DNA of 64,000 bases. Origin: Hydractinia symbiolongicarpus. Its lineage: Eukaryota > Cnidaria > Hydrozoa > Anthoathecata > Hydractiniidae. The translations under genes and the position numbers were made by a program. Shown one piece after another: positions 36,949 through 50,487 of the stretch. The notes under the pieces are model-generated. The model had not been told where the DNA came from. It was given only the letters and a program-made list of their open reading frames with translations, and made no database searches. The DNA is taken from the NCBI RefSeq assembly GCF_029227915.1, contig NC_079876.1, positions 37,059,828 through 37,123,827 on the forward strand, read 5' to 3'. Position 1 is the first letter of the stretch. Every line of letters starts with the position of its first letter.

Positions 36949-37696
36949 ACTGTGGGACCAATCCTAGCCGTTAGCGCGTGCTGAAGAAATAGCGACAGTT
37001 TTAAATACTACATTTCACTGACTTTCTAACGGTGTCAGTCCATTTGAGTTTTAACGGTTGGGTCACATATTCGTACCAACATGTATTTAGCGATATTTTT
37101 CTCATATTACTAGGTTGCATTGCTTTTAAAAGAGAAACGATTGACTGTGGCACATAATTGAACTGATTTTGGACTGTGACCTTATAAATGTTATAAGTGA
37201 AACAAATTGGACTCCAAGAAATAACATTCTTCTTAATTTGACACGATTGCCGTAACTTAGCGATTACACTTGGCGCTGTTGTAGCGCTTCATTTAAAAAT
37301 TTGGATTAATAAGTCATTTTTTACTGTGGGACCAATCCTAGCCGTTAGCGCGTGCTGAAGAAATAGCGACAGTTTTAAATACTACATTTCACTGACTTTC
37401 TAACGGTGTCAGTCCATTTGAGTTTTAACGGTTGGGTCACATATTCGTACCAACATGTATTTAGCGATATTTTTCTCATATTACTAGGTTGCATTGCTTT
37501 TAAAAGAGAAACGATTGACTGTGGCACATAATTGAACTGATTTTGGACTGTGACCTTATAAATGTTATAAATGAAACAAATTGGACTCCAAGAAATAACA
37601 TTCTTCTTAATTTGACACGATTGCCGTAACTTAGCGATTACACTTGGCGCTGTTGTAGTGCTTCATTTAAAAATTTAGATTTATAAGTCATTTTTT
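36949..37696 (+). repeat. Tandem duplicate of a single monomer (374-bp shift)
   Basis: Units 36949 and 37323 are nearly identical over their length. They share ccgttagcgcgtgctg, gtccatttgag and taaaagagaaacg. Small differences include ggattaataag before 37323 and taaatgaaac versus taagtgaaac. This is the simplest kind of expansion seen here, one unit long. Confidence 0.85.
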
Positions 37697-38166
37697 ACTG
37701 TGGGACCAATCCTAGCCGTTATCGCGCGCTGAAGGAATAGCGACAGTTTCAAAAACTACATTTCATTGACTTTTTAACGTTGTCAGTCCGTTTGCTTTTC
37801 AACGATCCCAGCCGTTATCGCGCGCTGAAGAAATAGCGACAGTTTCAAAAACTACATTTCATTGACTTTCTAACGTTGTCAGTCCGTTTGAGTTATAACG
37901 GTTGGGTCACATATTTGCACCAACATGTATTTAGCGATATTTATCCGATATTACTAGGTTGCATCGCTTTTAACAGTGAAACGATTGACTGTGGGACTTA
38001 ATTGAACTAACTTTGGACTGTGAACTGATAAATGTGATAAATGAAAAAAATTGGACTCCAACAAATAACATTCTTCTTAATTTGACATGAGTCCCGGAAC
38101 TCAGCGATTACACTGGGCGCTGTGGTAGCGCTTCATTTAAAAATTTAGATTAATAAGTTATTTTTT
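37697..38166 (+). repeat. Last cassette-bearing monomer (470 bp)
   Basis: The internal duplication re-enters at 37804 as gatcccagccgttatcgcg after gtttgcttttcaac, a private variant of gtttgagtttcaac. The second half belongs to another type (atttatccgatatt, gaactaactttgg), so this unit is a hybrid at the C/D boundary. No cassette was seen between here and the right end of the window. Confidence 0.88.
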
Positions 38167-38912
38167 ACTGTGGGACCAATCCTAGCTGTTAGCGCGCGCT
38201 GAAGAAATAGCGACAGTTTTAATTACTACATTTCACTGACTTTCTAACGGTGTCAGTCCATTTGAGTTTTAACGGTTGGGTCACATATTCGTACCAACAT
38301 GTATTTAGCGATATTTATCTGATATTACTAGGTTGCATCGCTTTTAGCAATGAAACGATTGACTGTGGGACTTAATTGAACTAACTTTAGACCGTGACCT
38401 GACATGTGTGATAAATGAGAAAATTAGACTCCAAGAAATAACATTCTTCTTAATTTGACATGATTGCCGAAACTCAGCGATTACACTGGGCGCTGTTGTA
38501 GCGTTTTTTTAAAAATTCAGATTAATGAGTCATTTGTTACTGTGGGACCAATCCTAGCCGTTAGCGCGCACTGAAGTAATACAGACAGTTTCAAATACTA
38601 TATTTCACTGACTTTCTAACGGAGTCAGTCCGTTTCAGTTTCAACAGTGGGGTCACATATTCGTACCAACATGTATTTAGCGATATTTATCCGATATTAC
38701 TAGGTTGCTTCGCTTTTAACAGTGAAACGATTGACTGTGGGACTTAATTGAACTAACTTTGGACTGTGAACTGATAAATGTGATAAATGAAAAAAATTGG
38801 ACTCCAAGATATAACATACTTCTTAATTTGACATGATTCCCGGAACTCAGCGATTACACTGGGCGCTGTGGTGGCGCTTTATTTAAAAATTTAGATTAAT
38901 AAGTCATTTTTT

Positions 38913-41900
38913 ACTGTGGGACCAATCCTAGCCGTTATCGCGCGCTGAAGAAATAGCGAGAGTTTCAAAAACTACATTTCATTGACTTTCTAACGGTGTC
39001 AGTCCGTTTGAGATACAACGGTGGGGTCACCTATTCGTACCAACATGTAATTAGCCATATTTTTCTCATATTACTAGGTTGCATTGCTTTTAACAGTGAA
39101 ACGATTGACTGTGGCACATAATTGAACTGATTTTGGACTGTGACCTTATAAATGTGATAAATGAAAAAAATTGGTCTCCAAGAAATAACATTTTTCTTAA
39201 TTTGACATGATTGCCGGAACTTAGCGATTACACTGAGCACTGTGGTAGCGCTTCATTTAAAAATTTAGATTAATGAGTCATTTCTTACTGTGGGACCAAT
39301 CCTAGCCGTTAGCGCGCGCTGAAGTAATACAGAAAGTTTTAAATACTACATTTCACTGACTTTCTAACGGTGTCAGTCCGTTTGAGTTTCAACAGTTTGA
39401 TCACATATTCGTACCAACATGTATTTAGCGATATTTATCTGATATTAGTAGGTTGAATCGCTTTTAACAGTGAAACGATTGACTGCGGGACTTAATTGAA
39501 CTAACTTTGGACTGTGAACTGATAAATGTGATAAATGAAAATAATTGGACTCCAAGAAATAACATTCTTCTTAATTTGACATGATTTCCGGAAGTCAGCG
39601 ATTACACTGGGCGCTGTGGCAGCGCTTCATTTAAAAGTTTAGATTAATAAGTCATTTTTTACTGTAGGACCAATCCTAGCCGTTATCGCGCGCTGAGGAG
39701 ATAGCGACAGCTTCAAAAACTACATTTCATTGACTTTATAACGGTGTCAGTTCGTTTGAGTTACAACGGTTGGGTCACCTGTTCGTGCCAACATGTATTT
39801 AGCGATATTTTACTCATATTACTAGGTTGCATTGCTTTTAACAGTGAAACGATTGACTGTGGCACATAATTGAACTGATTTTGGACTGTGACCTTATAAA
39901 TGTGAAAGTGAGACAATTGGACTCCAAGAAATAACATTCTTCTTAATTTAACATGATTGCCGAGACTCAGCGATTACACTAGGCGCAGTGGTAGCTCTTC
40001 AATTAAAAATTGAAATAAAAAAGTTATTTTTTACTGTGGGACCAATCCTAGCCGTTAGCGCGCGCTAAAGTAATAAAGACAGTTTCAAATACTACATTTC
40101 ACTGACTTTCTAACGGTGTCAGTCCGTTTGAGTTTTAACGGTTGGGTCACATATTCGTACCAACATGTATTTAGCGATATTTATCTGATATTACTAGGTT
40201 GCATCGCTTTTAGCAGTGAAACGATTGACTGTGGGACTTAATTGAACTAACTTTAGGCTGTGACCTGACAAATGTGATAAATGAAAAAAATTGGACTCCA
40301 AGAAATAACATTCTTCTTAATTTGACATGATTCCCGGAACTCAGCGATTACACTGGGCGCTGTGGTAGAGCTTCATTTAAAAATTTAGATTAATAAGTTA
40401 TTTTTTACTGTGGGACCAATCCTAGCCGTTAGCGCGCGCTGAAGAAATAGCGAGAGTTTCAAAAACTACATTTCATTGACTTTCTAACGGTGTCAGTCCG
40501 TTTGAGATACAACGGTGGGGTCACCTATTCGTACCAACATGTAATTAGCCATATTTTTCTGATATTACTAGGTTCCATTGCTTTTAACAGAGAAACGATT
40601 GACTGTGGCACATAATTGAACTGATTTTGGACTGTGACCTTATAAATGTGATAAATGAAAAAAATTGGTCTCCAAGAAATAACATTTTTCTTAATTTGAC
40701 ATGATTGCCGGAACTTAGCGATTACACTGAGCGCTGTGGTGGCGCTTCATATAAAAATTTAGATTAATGAGTCATTTCTTACTGTGGGATCAATCCTAGC
40801 CGTTAGCGCGCGCTAAAGTAATACAGACAGTTTCAAATACTACATTTCACTGACTTTCTAACGGTGTCAGTCCGTTTGAGTTTCAACAGTTTGATCACAT
40901 ATTCGTACCTACATGTATTTAGCGATATTTATCTGATATTAGTAGGTTGAATCGCTTTTAACAGTGAAACAATTGACTGCGGGACTTAATTGAACTAACT
41001 TTGGATTGTGAACTGATAAATGTGATAAATGAAAAAAATTGGACTCCAAGAAATAACATTCTTCTTAATTTAACATGATTTCCGGAAGTCAGCGATTACA
41101 CTGGGCGCTGTGGCAGCGCTTCATTTAAAAGTTTAGATTAATAAGTCATTTTTCACTGTGGGACCAATCCTAGCCGTTATCGCGCGCTGAAGAGATAGCG
41201 ACAGTTTCAAAAACTACATTTCATTGACTTTATAACGGTGTCAGTTCGTTTGAGTTACAACGGTTGGGTCACCTGTTCGTGCCAACATGTATTTAGCGAT
41301 ATTTTACTCATATTACTAGGTTGCATTGCTTTTAACAGTGAAACGATTGACTGTGACACATAATTGAATTGATTTTGGACTGTGACCTTATAAATGTGAA
41401 AGTGAGACAATTGGACTCCAAGAAATAACATTCTTCTTAATTTAACATGATTGCCGAGACTCAGCGATTACACTAGGCGCTGTGGTAGCTCTTCAATTAA
41501 AAATTGAGATAAAAAAGTTACTTTTTACTGTGGGACCAATCCTAGCCGTTAGCGCGCGCTGAAGTAATAAAGACAGTTTCAAATACTACATTTCACTGAC
41601 TTTCTAACGGTGTCAGTCCGTTTGAGTTTTAACGGTTGGGTCACATATTCGTACCAACATGTATTTAGCGATATTTATCTGATATTACTAGGTTGCATCG
41701 CTTTTAGCAGTGAAACGATTGACTGTGGGACTTAATTGAACTAACTTTAGACTGTGACCTAACAAATGTGATAAATGAAAAAAATTGGACTCCAAGAAAT
41801 AACATTCTTCTTAATTTGACATGATTCCCGGAACTCAGCGATTACACTGGGCGCTGTGGTAGCGCTTCATTTAAAAATTTAGATTAATAAGTTACTTTTT

Positions 41901-42648
41901 ACTGTGGGACCAATCCTAGCCGTTAGCGCGCGCTGAAGAAATAGCGAGAGTTTCAAAAACTACATTTCATTGACTTTCTAACGGTGTCAGTCCGTTTGAG
42001 ATACAACAGTGGGGTCACCTATTCGTACCAACATGTAATTAGCCATATTTTTCTCATATTACTAGGCTGCATTGCTTTTAACAGTGAAACGATTGACTGT
42101 GGAACATAATTGAACTGATTTTGGACTGTGACCTTATAAATGTGATAAATGAAAAAAATTGGTCTCCAAGAAATAACATTTTTCTTAATTTGACATGATT
42201 GCCGGAACTTAGCGATTACACTGGGCGCTGTGGTAGCGCTTCATTTAAAAATTTAGATTAATGAGTCAATTCTTACTGTGGGACCAATCCTAGCCGTTAG
42301 CGCGCGCTGAAGTAATACAGACAGTTTCAAATACTACATTTCACTGACTTTCTAACGGTGTCAGTCCGTTTGAGTTTCAACAGTTTGATCACATATTCGT
42401 ACCAACATGTATTTTGCGATATTTATCTGATATTACTAGGTTGCATCGCTTTTAACAGTGAAACGATTGACTGCGGGGCTTAATTGAACTAACTTTGGAC
42501 TGTGAACTGATAAATGTGATAAATGAAAAAAATTGGACTCCAAGAAATAACATTCTTCTTAATTAGACATGATTGCCGGAACTCAGCGATTACACTGGGC
42601 GCTGTGGTAGCGTTTCATTTAGAAATTTAGATTAATAAGTCATTTTTT
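38913..42648 (+). repeat. Tetrameric higher-order repeat, 1494-bp period, ~2.5 copies
   Basis: Units 38913/40407/41901 share gaaatagcgagagtttc, gagatacaacggtgggg (acagtgggg in the last) and aattagccatattt. Units 39287/40781/42275 share tgagtcatttcttactg (tcaattcttactg in the last) and caacagtttgatcac. Units 39661/41155 share gttcgtttgag and acctgttcgtgcc, and 40033/41527 share aataaagacag. All shifts are 1494 bp. The third copy breaks off in or after unit 42649. Confidence 0.9.
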
Positions 42649-45600
42649 ACTGTGGGACCAATCCTAGCCGTTATCGCACGCTGAAGAAATAGCGACAGTT
42701 TCAAAAACTACATTTTATTGACTTTATAACGGTGTCAGTCCGTTTGAGTTACAACGGTTAGGTCACCTATTCGTACCAACATGTATTTAGCGATATTTTT
42801 CTCATATTACTAGGTTGCATTGCTTTTAACAGTGAAACGATTGACTGTGGCACATAATTGAATTGATTTTGGACTGTGACCTTATAAATGTTGAAAGTGA
42901 GACAATTGGACTCCAAGAAATAATATCCTTCTTAATTTGACGTGATTGTCGGAACTCAGCGATTACACTGGGCTCTGTGGTAGCGCTTCATTTAAAAATT
43001 TAGATAAATAATTCATTTTTTCTGTGGGACCAATCCTAGCCGTTATCGCGCGCTGAAGTAACACAGACAGTTTTAAAAACTACATTTCACTGACTTTCTA
43101 ACGCTGTTAGTCCGTTTGAGTTTCAACAGTTGGGTCACAAATTTGTGCCAACATGTATTTAGCGATATTCATCTGATATTACTAGGTTGCATCGCTTTTA
43201 ACAGTGAAATGATTGACTGTGGGACTTAATTGAACTAACTTTGGACTGTGAACTGATAAATGTGATAAATGAAAAAAATTGGACTCCAAGAAATAACATT
43301 CTTCTTAATTTGACATGATTGCCGGAACTCAGCGATTACACTGGGCGCTGTGGTAGCGTTTCATTTAGAAATTCAGATTAATAAGTCATTTTTTACTGTG
43401 GGACCAATCCTAGCCATTACCGCACGCTGTAGAAATAGCGACAGTTTCAAAAACTTCATTTCATTGACTTTATAACGGTGTCAGTCCGTTTGAGTTAAAA
43501 CGGTTAGGTCACCTATCCGTACCAACATGTATTTAGCGATATTTTTCTCATATTACTAGGTTGCATCGCGTTTAGCAGTGAAACGATTGACTGTGGGACT
43601 TAATTGAACTAACTTTGGACAGTGACGTGATAAATGTGAAAAATGAAAAAAATTGGACTCCAAGAAGTAACATGCTTCTTAATTTGACATCATTGCCGGA
43701 GCTCAGCGATTACACTGTGCGCTGTGGTAGCGCTTCATTTAAAAATTTAGATTACTAAGTCATTTTTTACTGTTGGACCAATCCTAGCCGTTATTGCGCG
43801 CTGAAGAAATAGCGACAGTTTTAAAAACTACATTTCATTGACTTTCTAACGGTGTCAGTCCGTTTGAGTTACAACGGTTGGGTCACCTATTCGTACCAAC
43901 ATGTATCTAGCGATATTTTTCTCATATTACTAGGTTGCATTGCTTTTAACAGTGAAACGATTAACTGTGGCACCTAATTGAACTGATTTTGGACTGTGAC
44001 CTTATAAGTGTTGAAGGGGAGACAACTGGACTCAAAGAAATAATATTCATCTTAATTTGACATGATTGCCGAAACTCAGCGATTACACTGGGCGCTGTGG
44101 TAGCGCTTCATTTAAAAATTTAGATAAATAAGTCAATTTTTACGGTGGGACCAATCCTAGCCGTTATTGCGCGCTGAAGAAATAGCGACAGTTTCAAAAA
44201 CTACATTTTGTTGACTTCTAACGGTGTCAGTTCGTTAAAGTTTCAACGGTTGGGTCACATATTTGTACCAACATGTATTTAGCGATATCGTTCTGATATT
44301 ACTAGGTTGCATCGCTTTTAACAATGAAACAATTGACTGTGGGACTTAATTGAACTAACTTTGGACTGCGACCTGATAAATGTGATAAATGAAAAAAATT
44401 AGACTCCAAGAAATAACATTCTTCTTAATTTGACATGATTGCCGGAACTCAGCGATTACACTGGGCGCTGTGGTAGCGCTTCAATTAAAAATTTAGATTA
44501 ATAAGTCATTTTTTACTGTGGGACCAATCCTAGCCGTTATCGCGCGCTGAAGAGATAGCAACAGTTTAAAAAACTACATTTCATTGACTTTCTAACGGTG
44601 TCAGTGCGTTTGAGTTTCAACAGTTGGGTCACATATTCGTACCAACATGTATTTAGCGATATTTATCTGATATTACTAGGTTGCATCGCTTTTAACAATG
44701 AAACAATTGACTGTGGGACTTAATTGAACTAACTTTGGACTGCGACCTGATAAATGTGATAAATGAAAAAAATTAGACTCCAAGAAATAACATTCTTCTT
44801 AATTTGACATGATTCCCGGAACTCAGCGATTACACTGGCCGCTGTGGTAGCGCTTCATTTAAAAATTTAGATTAATAAGTCATTTTTTACTGTGGGACCA
44901 ATCCTAGCCGTTATCGCGCGCTGAAGAGATAGCAACAGTTTAAAAATCTACATTTCATTGACTTTCTAACGGTGTCAGTCCGTTTGAGTTACAACGGTTG
45001 GGTCACCTATTCGTGCCAACATGTATTTAGCGATATTTTTCTCATATTACTAGGTTGCATTGCTTTTTACAGTGAAACGATTGACTGTGGCACATAATTG
45101 AACTGATTTTGGACTGTGACCTTAAAAATGTTAAAGGGGAGACAATTGGACTCCAAGAAATAACATTCTTTTTAATTTGATATGATTGCCGAAACTCAGC
45201 GATGACACTGGGCGCTGTAGCAGCGCTTCAATTAAAAATTAAGATAAAAAAGTTATTTTTTACTGTGGGACCAATCCTAGCCGTTAGCGCGCGCTGAAGA
45301 AATAGCGACAGTTTCAAAAACTACATTTCATTGACTTTCTAACGGTGTCAGTCCGTTTAAGTTACGACGGTTTGGTCGCATACTCGTACCAACATGTATT
45401 TAGCGCTATTTTCCTAATATTACTAGGTTGCATCGCTTTTAACTATGAAACGATTGACTGTGGGACTTATTTGAACTAACTTTGGACTGTGACCTTATAA
45501 ATGTGATAAATGAAAAAAATTGGTCTCCAAGAAATAACATTTTTCTTAATTTGACATGATTGCCGGAACTTAGCGATTACACTGGGCGCTGTGGTAGCGG

Positions 45601-46755
45601 TTCATTTAAAAATTTAGATTAATGAGTCATTTCTTACTGTGGGACCAATCCTAGCCGTTAGCGCGCGCTGAAGTAATACAGACAGTTTCAAATACTACAT
45701 TTCACTGACTTTCTAACGGTGTCAGTCCGTTTGAGTTTCAACAGTTTGATCACATATTCGTACCAACATGTATTTTGCGATATTTATCTGATATTACTAG
45801 GTTGCATCGCTTTTAACAGTGAAACGATTGACTGCGGGGCTTAATTGAACTAACTTTGGACTGTGAACTGATAAATGTGATAAATGAAAAAAATTGGACT
45901 CCAAGAAATAACATTCTTCTTAATTAGACATGATTGCCGGAACTCAGCGATTACACTGGGCGCTGTGGTAGCGTTTCATTTAGAAATTTAGATTAATAAG
46001 TCATTTTTTACTGTGGGACCAATCCTAGCCGTTATCGCACGCTGAAGAAATAGCGACAGTTTCAAAAACTACATTTCATTGACTTTATAACGGTGTCAGT
46101 CCGTTTGACTTACAACGGTTAGGTCACCTATTCGTACCAACATGTATTTAGCGATATTTTTCTCATATTACTAGGTTGCATTGCTTTTAACAGTGAAACG
46201 ATTGACTGTGGCACATAATTGAATTGATTTTGGACTGTGACCTTATAAATGTTGAAAGTGAGACAATTGGACTCCAAGAAATAATATCCTTCTTAATTTG
46301 ACGTGACTGTCGAAACTCAGCGATTACACTGGGCTCTGTGGTAGCGCTTCATTTAAAAATTTAGATAAATAATTCATTTTTTCTGTGGGACCAATCCTAG
46401 CCGTTATCGCGCGCTGAAGTAACACAGACAGTTTTAAAAACTACATTTCACTGACTTTCTAACGCTGTCAGTCCGTTTGAGTTTCAACAGTTGGGTCACA
46501 AATTTGTGCCAACATGTATTTAGCGATATTTATCTGATATTACTAGGTTGCATCGCTTTTAACAGTGAAATGATTAACTGTGGGACTTAATTGAACTAAC
46601 TTTGGACTGTGAACTGATAAATGTGATAAATGAAAAAAATTGGACTCAAAGAAATAATATTCATCTTAATTTGACATGATTGCCGGAACTCAGCGATTAC
46701 ACTGGGCGCTGTGGTAGCGTTTTATTTAGAAATATAGATTAATAAGTCATTTTTT
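42130..46755 (+). repeat. 9-mer duplication, 3361-bp shift
   Basis: About 42130-43390 recurs as 45490-46750. Unit starts 42275/45636, 42649/46010, 43021/46382 and 43395/46756 are 3361 bp apart. Strong shared markers are acatgtattttgcgat, ctgcggggcttaattg, ttcattttttctgtggg (a start that has lost its a) and acaaatttgtgccaac. On the right the copies part in the linker before 46756, where the later copy enters a trimeric block. Confidence 0.88.
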
Positions 46756-49369
46756 ACTGTGGGACCAATCCTAGCCGTTATTGCGCGCTGAAGAAATAGC
46801 GACAGTTTCAAAAACTACATTTTGTTGACTTTTAACGGTGTCAGTTCGTTAAAGTTTCAACGGTTGGGTCACATATTTGTACCAACATGTATTTAGCGAT
46901 ATCGTTCTGATATTACTAGGTTGCATCGCTTTTAACAATGAAACAATTGACTGTGGGACATAATTGAACTAACTTTGGACTGCGACCTGATAAATGTGAT
47001 AAATGAAAAAAATTAGACTCCAAGAAATAACATTCTTCTTAATTTGACATGATTGCCGGAACTCAGCGATTACACTGGGCGCTGTGGTAGCGCTTCATTT
47101 AAAAATTTAGATTAATAAGTCATTTTTTACTGTGGGACCAATCCTAGCCGTTATCGCGCGCTGAAGAGATAGCAACAGTTTAAAAAACTACATTTCATTG
47201 ACTTTCTAACGGTGTCAGTGCGTTTGAGTTTCAACAGTTGGGTCACATATTCGTACCAACATGTATTTAGCGATATTTATCTGATATTACTAGGTTGCAT
47301 CGCTTTTAACAATGAAACAATAGACTGTGGGACTTAATTGAACTAACTTTGGACTGCGACTTGATAAATGTGATAAATGAAAAAAATTAGACTCCAAGAA
47401 ATAACATTCTTCTTAATTTGACATGATTCCCGGAACTCAGCGATTACACTGGGCGCTGTGGTAGCGCTTCATTTAAAAATTTAGATTAATAAGTCATTTT
47501 TTACTGTGGGACCAATCCTAGCCGTTATCGCGCGCTGAAGAGATAGCAACAGTTTAAAAAACTACATTTCATTGACTTTCTAACGGTGTCAGTCCGTTTG
47601 AGTTACAACGGTTGGTTCACCTATTCGTGCCAACATGTATTTAGCGATATTTTTCTCATATTACTAGGTTGCATTGCTTTTAACAGTGAAACGATTAACT
47701 GTGGCACATAATTGAACTGATTTTGGACTGTGACCTTATAAGTGTTGGAGGGGAGACAACTGGACTCAAAGAAATAATATTCATCTTAATTTGACATGAT
47801 TGCCGAAACTCAGCGATTACACTGGGCGCTGTGGTAGCGCTTCATTTAAAAATTTAGATAAATAAGTCAATTTTTACTGTGGGACCAATCCTAGCCGTTA
47901 TTGCGCGCTGAAGAAATAGCGACAGTTTCAAAAACTACATTTTGTTGACTTCTAACGGTGTCAGTTCGTTAAAGTTTCAACGGTTGGGTCACATATTTGT
48001 ACCAACATGTATTTAGCGATATCGTTCTGATATTACTAGGTTGCATCGCTTTTAACAATGAAACAATTGACTGTGGGACTTAATTGAACTAACTTTGGAC
48101 TGCGACCTGATAAATGTGATAAATGAAAAAAATTAGACTCCAAGAAATAACATTCTTCTTAATTTGACATGATTGCCGGAACTCAGCGATTACACTGGGC
48201 GCTGTGGTAGCGCTTCATTTAAAAATTTAGATTAATAAGTCATTTTTTACTGTGGGACCAATCCTAGCCGTTATCGCGCGCTGAAGAGATAGCAACAGTT
48301 TAAAAAACTACATTTCATTGACTTTCTAACGGTGTCAGTGCGTTTGAGTTTCAACAGTTGGGTCACATATTCGTACCAACATGTATTTAGCGATATTTAT
48401 CTGATATTACTAGGTTGCATCGCTTTTAACAATGAAACAATAGACTGTGGGACTTAATTGAACTAACTTTTGACTGCGACTTGATAAATGTGATAAATGA
48501 AAAAAATTAGACTCCAAGAAATAACATTCTTCTTAATTTGACATGATTCCCGGAACTCAGCGATTACACTGGGCGCTGTGGTAGCGCTTCATTTAAAAAT
48601 TTAGATTAATAAGTCATTTTTTACTGTGGGACCAATCCTAGCCGTTATCGCGCGCTGAAGAGATAGCAACAGTTTAAAAAACTACATTTCATTGACTTTC
48701 TAACGGTGTCAGTGCGTTTGAGTTTCAACAGTTGGGTCACATATTCGTACCAACATGTATTTAGCGATATTTATCTGATATTACTAGGTTGCATCGCTTT
48801 TAACAATGAAACAATAGACTGTGGGACTTAATTGAACTAACTTTGGACTGCGACTTGATAAATGTGATAAATGAAAAAAATTAGACTCCAAGAAATAACA
48901 TTCTTCTTAATTTGACATGATTCCCGGAACTCAGCGATTACACTGGGCGCTGTGGTAGCGCTTCATTTAAAAATTTAGATTAATAAGTCATTTTTTACTG
49001 TGGGACCAATCCTAGCCGTTATCGCGCGCTGAAGAGATAGCAACAGTTTAAAAAACTACATTTCATTGCCTTTCTAACGGTGTCAGTCCGTTTGAGTTAC
49101 AACGGTTGGTTCACCTAATCGTGCCAACATGTATTTAGCGATATTTTTCTCATATTACTAGGTTGCATTGCTTTTAACAGTGAAACGATTGACTGTGGCA
49201 CATAATTGAACTGATTTTGGACTGTGACCTTAAAAATGTTAAAGGGGAGACAAATGGACTCCAAGAAATAACATTCTTTTTAATTTGATATGATTGCCGA
49301 AACTCAGCGATGACACTAGGCGCTGTAGCAGCGCTTCAATTAAAAATTAAGATAAAAAAGTTATTTTTT
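44142..49369 (+). repeat. Trimer (~1120 bp) in three blocks, with one unit duplicated
   Basis: Three unit types follow each other. Type a has cattttgttgact, gttcgttaaagtttc and agcgatatcgttctg (44142, 46756, 47876). Type b has gagatagcaacagttt and cagtgcgtttgag (44515, 47129, 48249, 48623). Type c has gagatagcaacag with cgtttgagttacaacgg (44889, 47503, 48997). Blocks are a-b-c, a-b-c and a-b-b-c. Type a recurs after 2614 and 1120 bp. Units 48249 and 48623 are almost identical, both with aacaatagactgtggg, showing a single-monomer duplication inside the last block. Confidence 0.9.
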
Positions 49370-50487
49370 ACTGTGGGACCAATCCTAGCCGTTAGCGCGC
49401 GCTGAAGAAATAGCGACAGTTTCAAAAACTACATTATGTTGACTTCTAACGGTGTCAGTCCTTTTAAGTTTCAACGGTTGGGTCACATATTTGTACCAAC
49501 ATGTATTTAGCGATATTTTTCTGATATTACTAGGTTGCATCGCTTTTAACAGTGAAACGAGTGACTGTGGGACTTAATTGAACTAACATCGGACTGCGAA
49601 CTGATAAATGTGATAAATGTAAAAAATTGGACTCCAAGAAATAACATTCTTCTTAATTTGACATGATTGCCGGAACTCAGCGACTACACTGGGCGCTGTG
49701 GTAGTGTTTCATTTGAAAATTTAGATTACTAAGTCATTTTTTACTGTGCGACCAATCCTAGCCGTTATCGCGCGCTGAAGAAATAGCGACAGTTTCAAGA
49801 ATTACATTTCATTGGCTTTCTAACGGTGTCACTCCGTTTGAGTTACAACGGGTAGGTCACCTATTTGTACCAACATGTATTTAGCGATATTTTTCTCATA
49901 TTACTAGGTTGCATTGCTTTTAACAATGAAACGATTAACTGTGGCACATAATTGAACTGATTTTGAACTGTGACCTTATAAGTGTTGAAGGGGAGACAAC
50001 TGGACTCAAAGAAATAATATTCTTCTTAATTTGACATGATTGCCGAAACTCAGCGATTACACTGGGCGCTGTGGTAGCACTTCATTTAAAAATTTAGATA
50101 AATAAGTCAATTTTTACTGTGGGACCAATCCTAGCCGTTATCGCGCGCTGAAGAAATAGCGACAGTTTCAAAAACTACATTTTGTTGACTTCTAACAGTG
50201 TCAGTCCGTTTAAGTTTCAACAGTTGGGTCACATATTTGTACCAACATGTATTTAGCGATATTTTTCTGATATTACTAGGTTGCATCGCTTTTAACAATG
50301 AAACAATTGACTGTGGGACTTAATTGAACTAACTTTGGACTGCGACCTGATAAATATGATAAATGAGACAATTGGATTCCAAGAAATAACATTCTTCTTA
50401 ATTTGACGTGATTTCCGGAACTCAGCGATTATACTGGGCGCTGTGGTAGCGCTTCATTTAAAAATTTAGATTAATAAGCCATTTTTT

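Larger units (their letters stand above)
24700..38200 (+). repeat. Domain C: A-like subfamily rich in 96-bp cassettes
   Basis: Monomer starts: 24924, 25297, 25670, 26042, 26414, 26775, 27244, 27616, 27968, 28438, 28907, 29470, 29938, 30311, 30685, 31153, 31526, 31994, 32368, 32836, 33209, 33677, 34051, 34519, 34893, 35361, 35734, 36202, 36575, 36949, 37323, 37697, 38167. Extra partial units begin at 26882, 28075, 28545, 29013, 29109, 29577, 30792, 31633, 32475, 33316, 34158, 35000, 35841 and 37804. Variants such as cgcccgtgaag, attgttacaattgg and gcatcgcgtttagcag match domain A, e.g. the unit at 26414 against the first unit of the window. The change from domain B falls inside the unit starting at 24552, near 24740. 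Confidence 0.82.

Noticed and set aside
49801-49870. Possible CENP-B box-like stretch (gagttacaacgggtaggtc), also near 55810, 56930, 59160 and 59910
   Set aside because: Only the cggg end and the leading tt fit the TTCG-N4-A-N2-CGGG pattern; three of the nine fixed positions fail, and most units lack even cggg.
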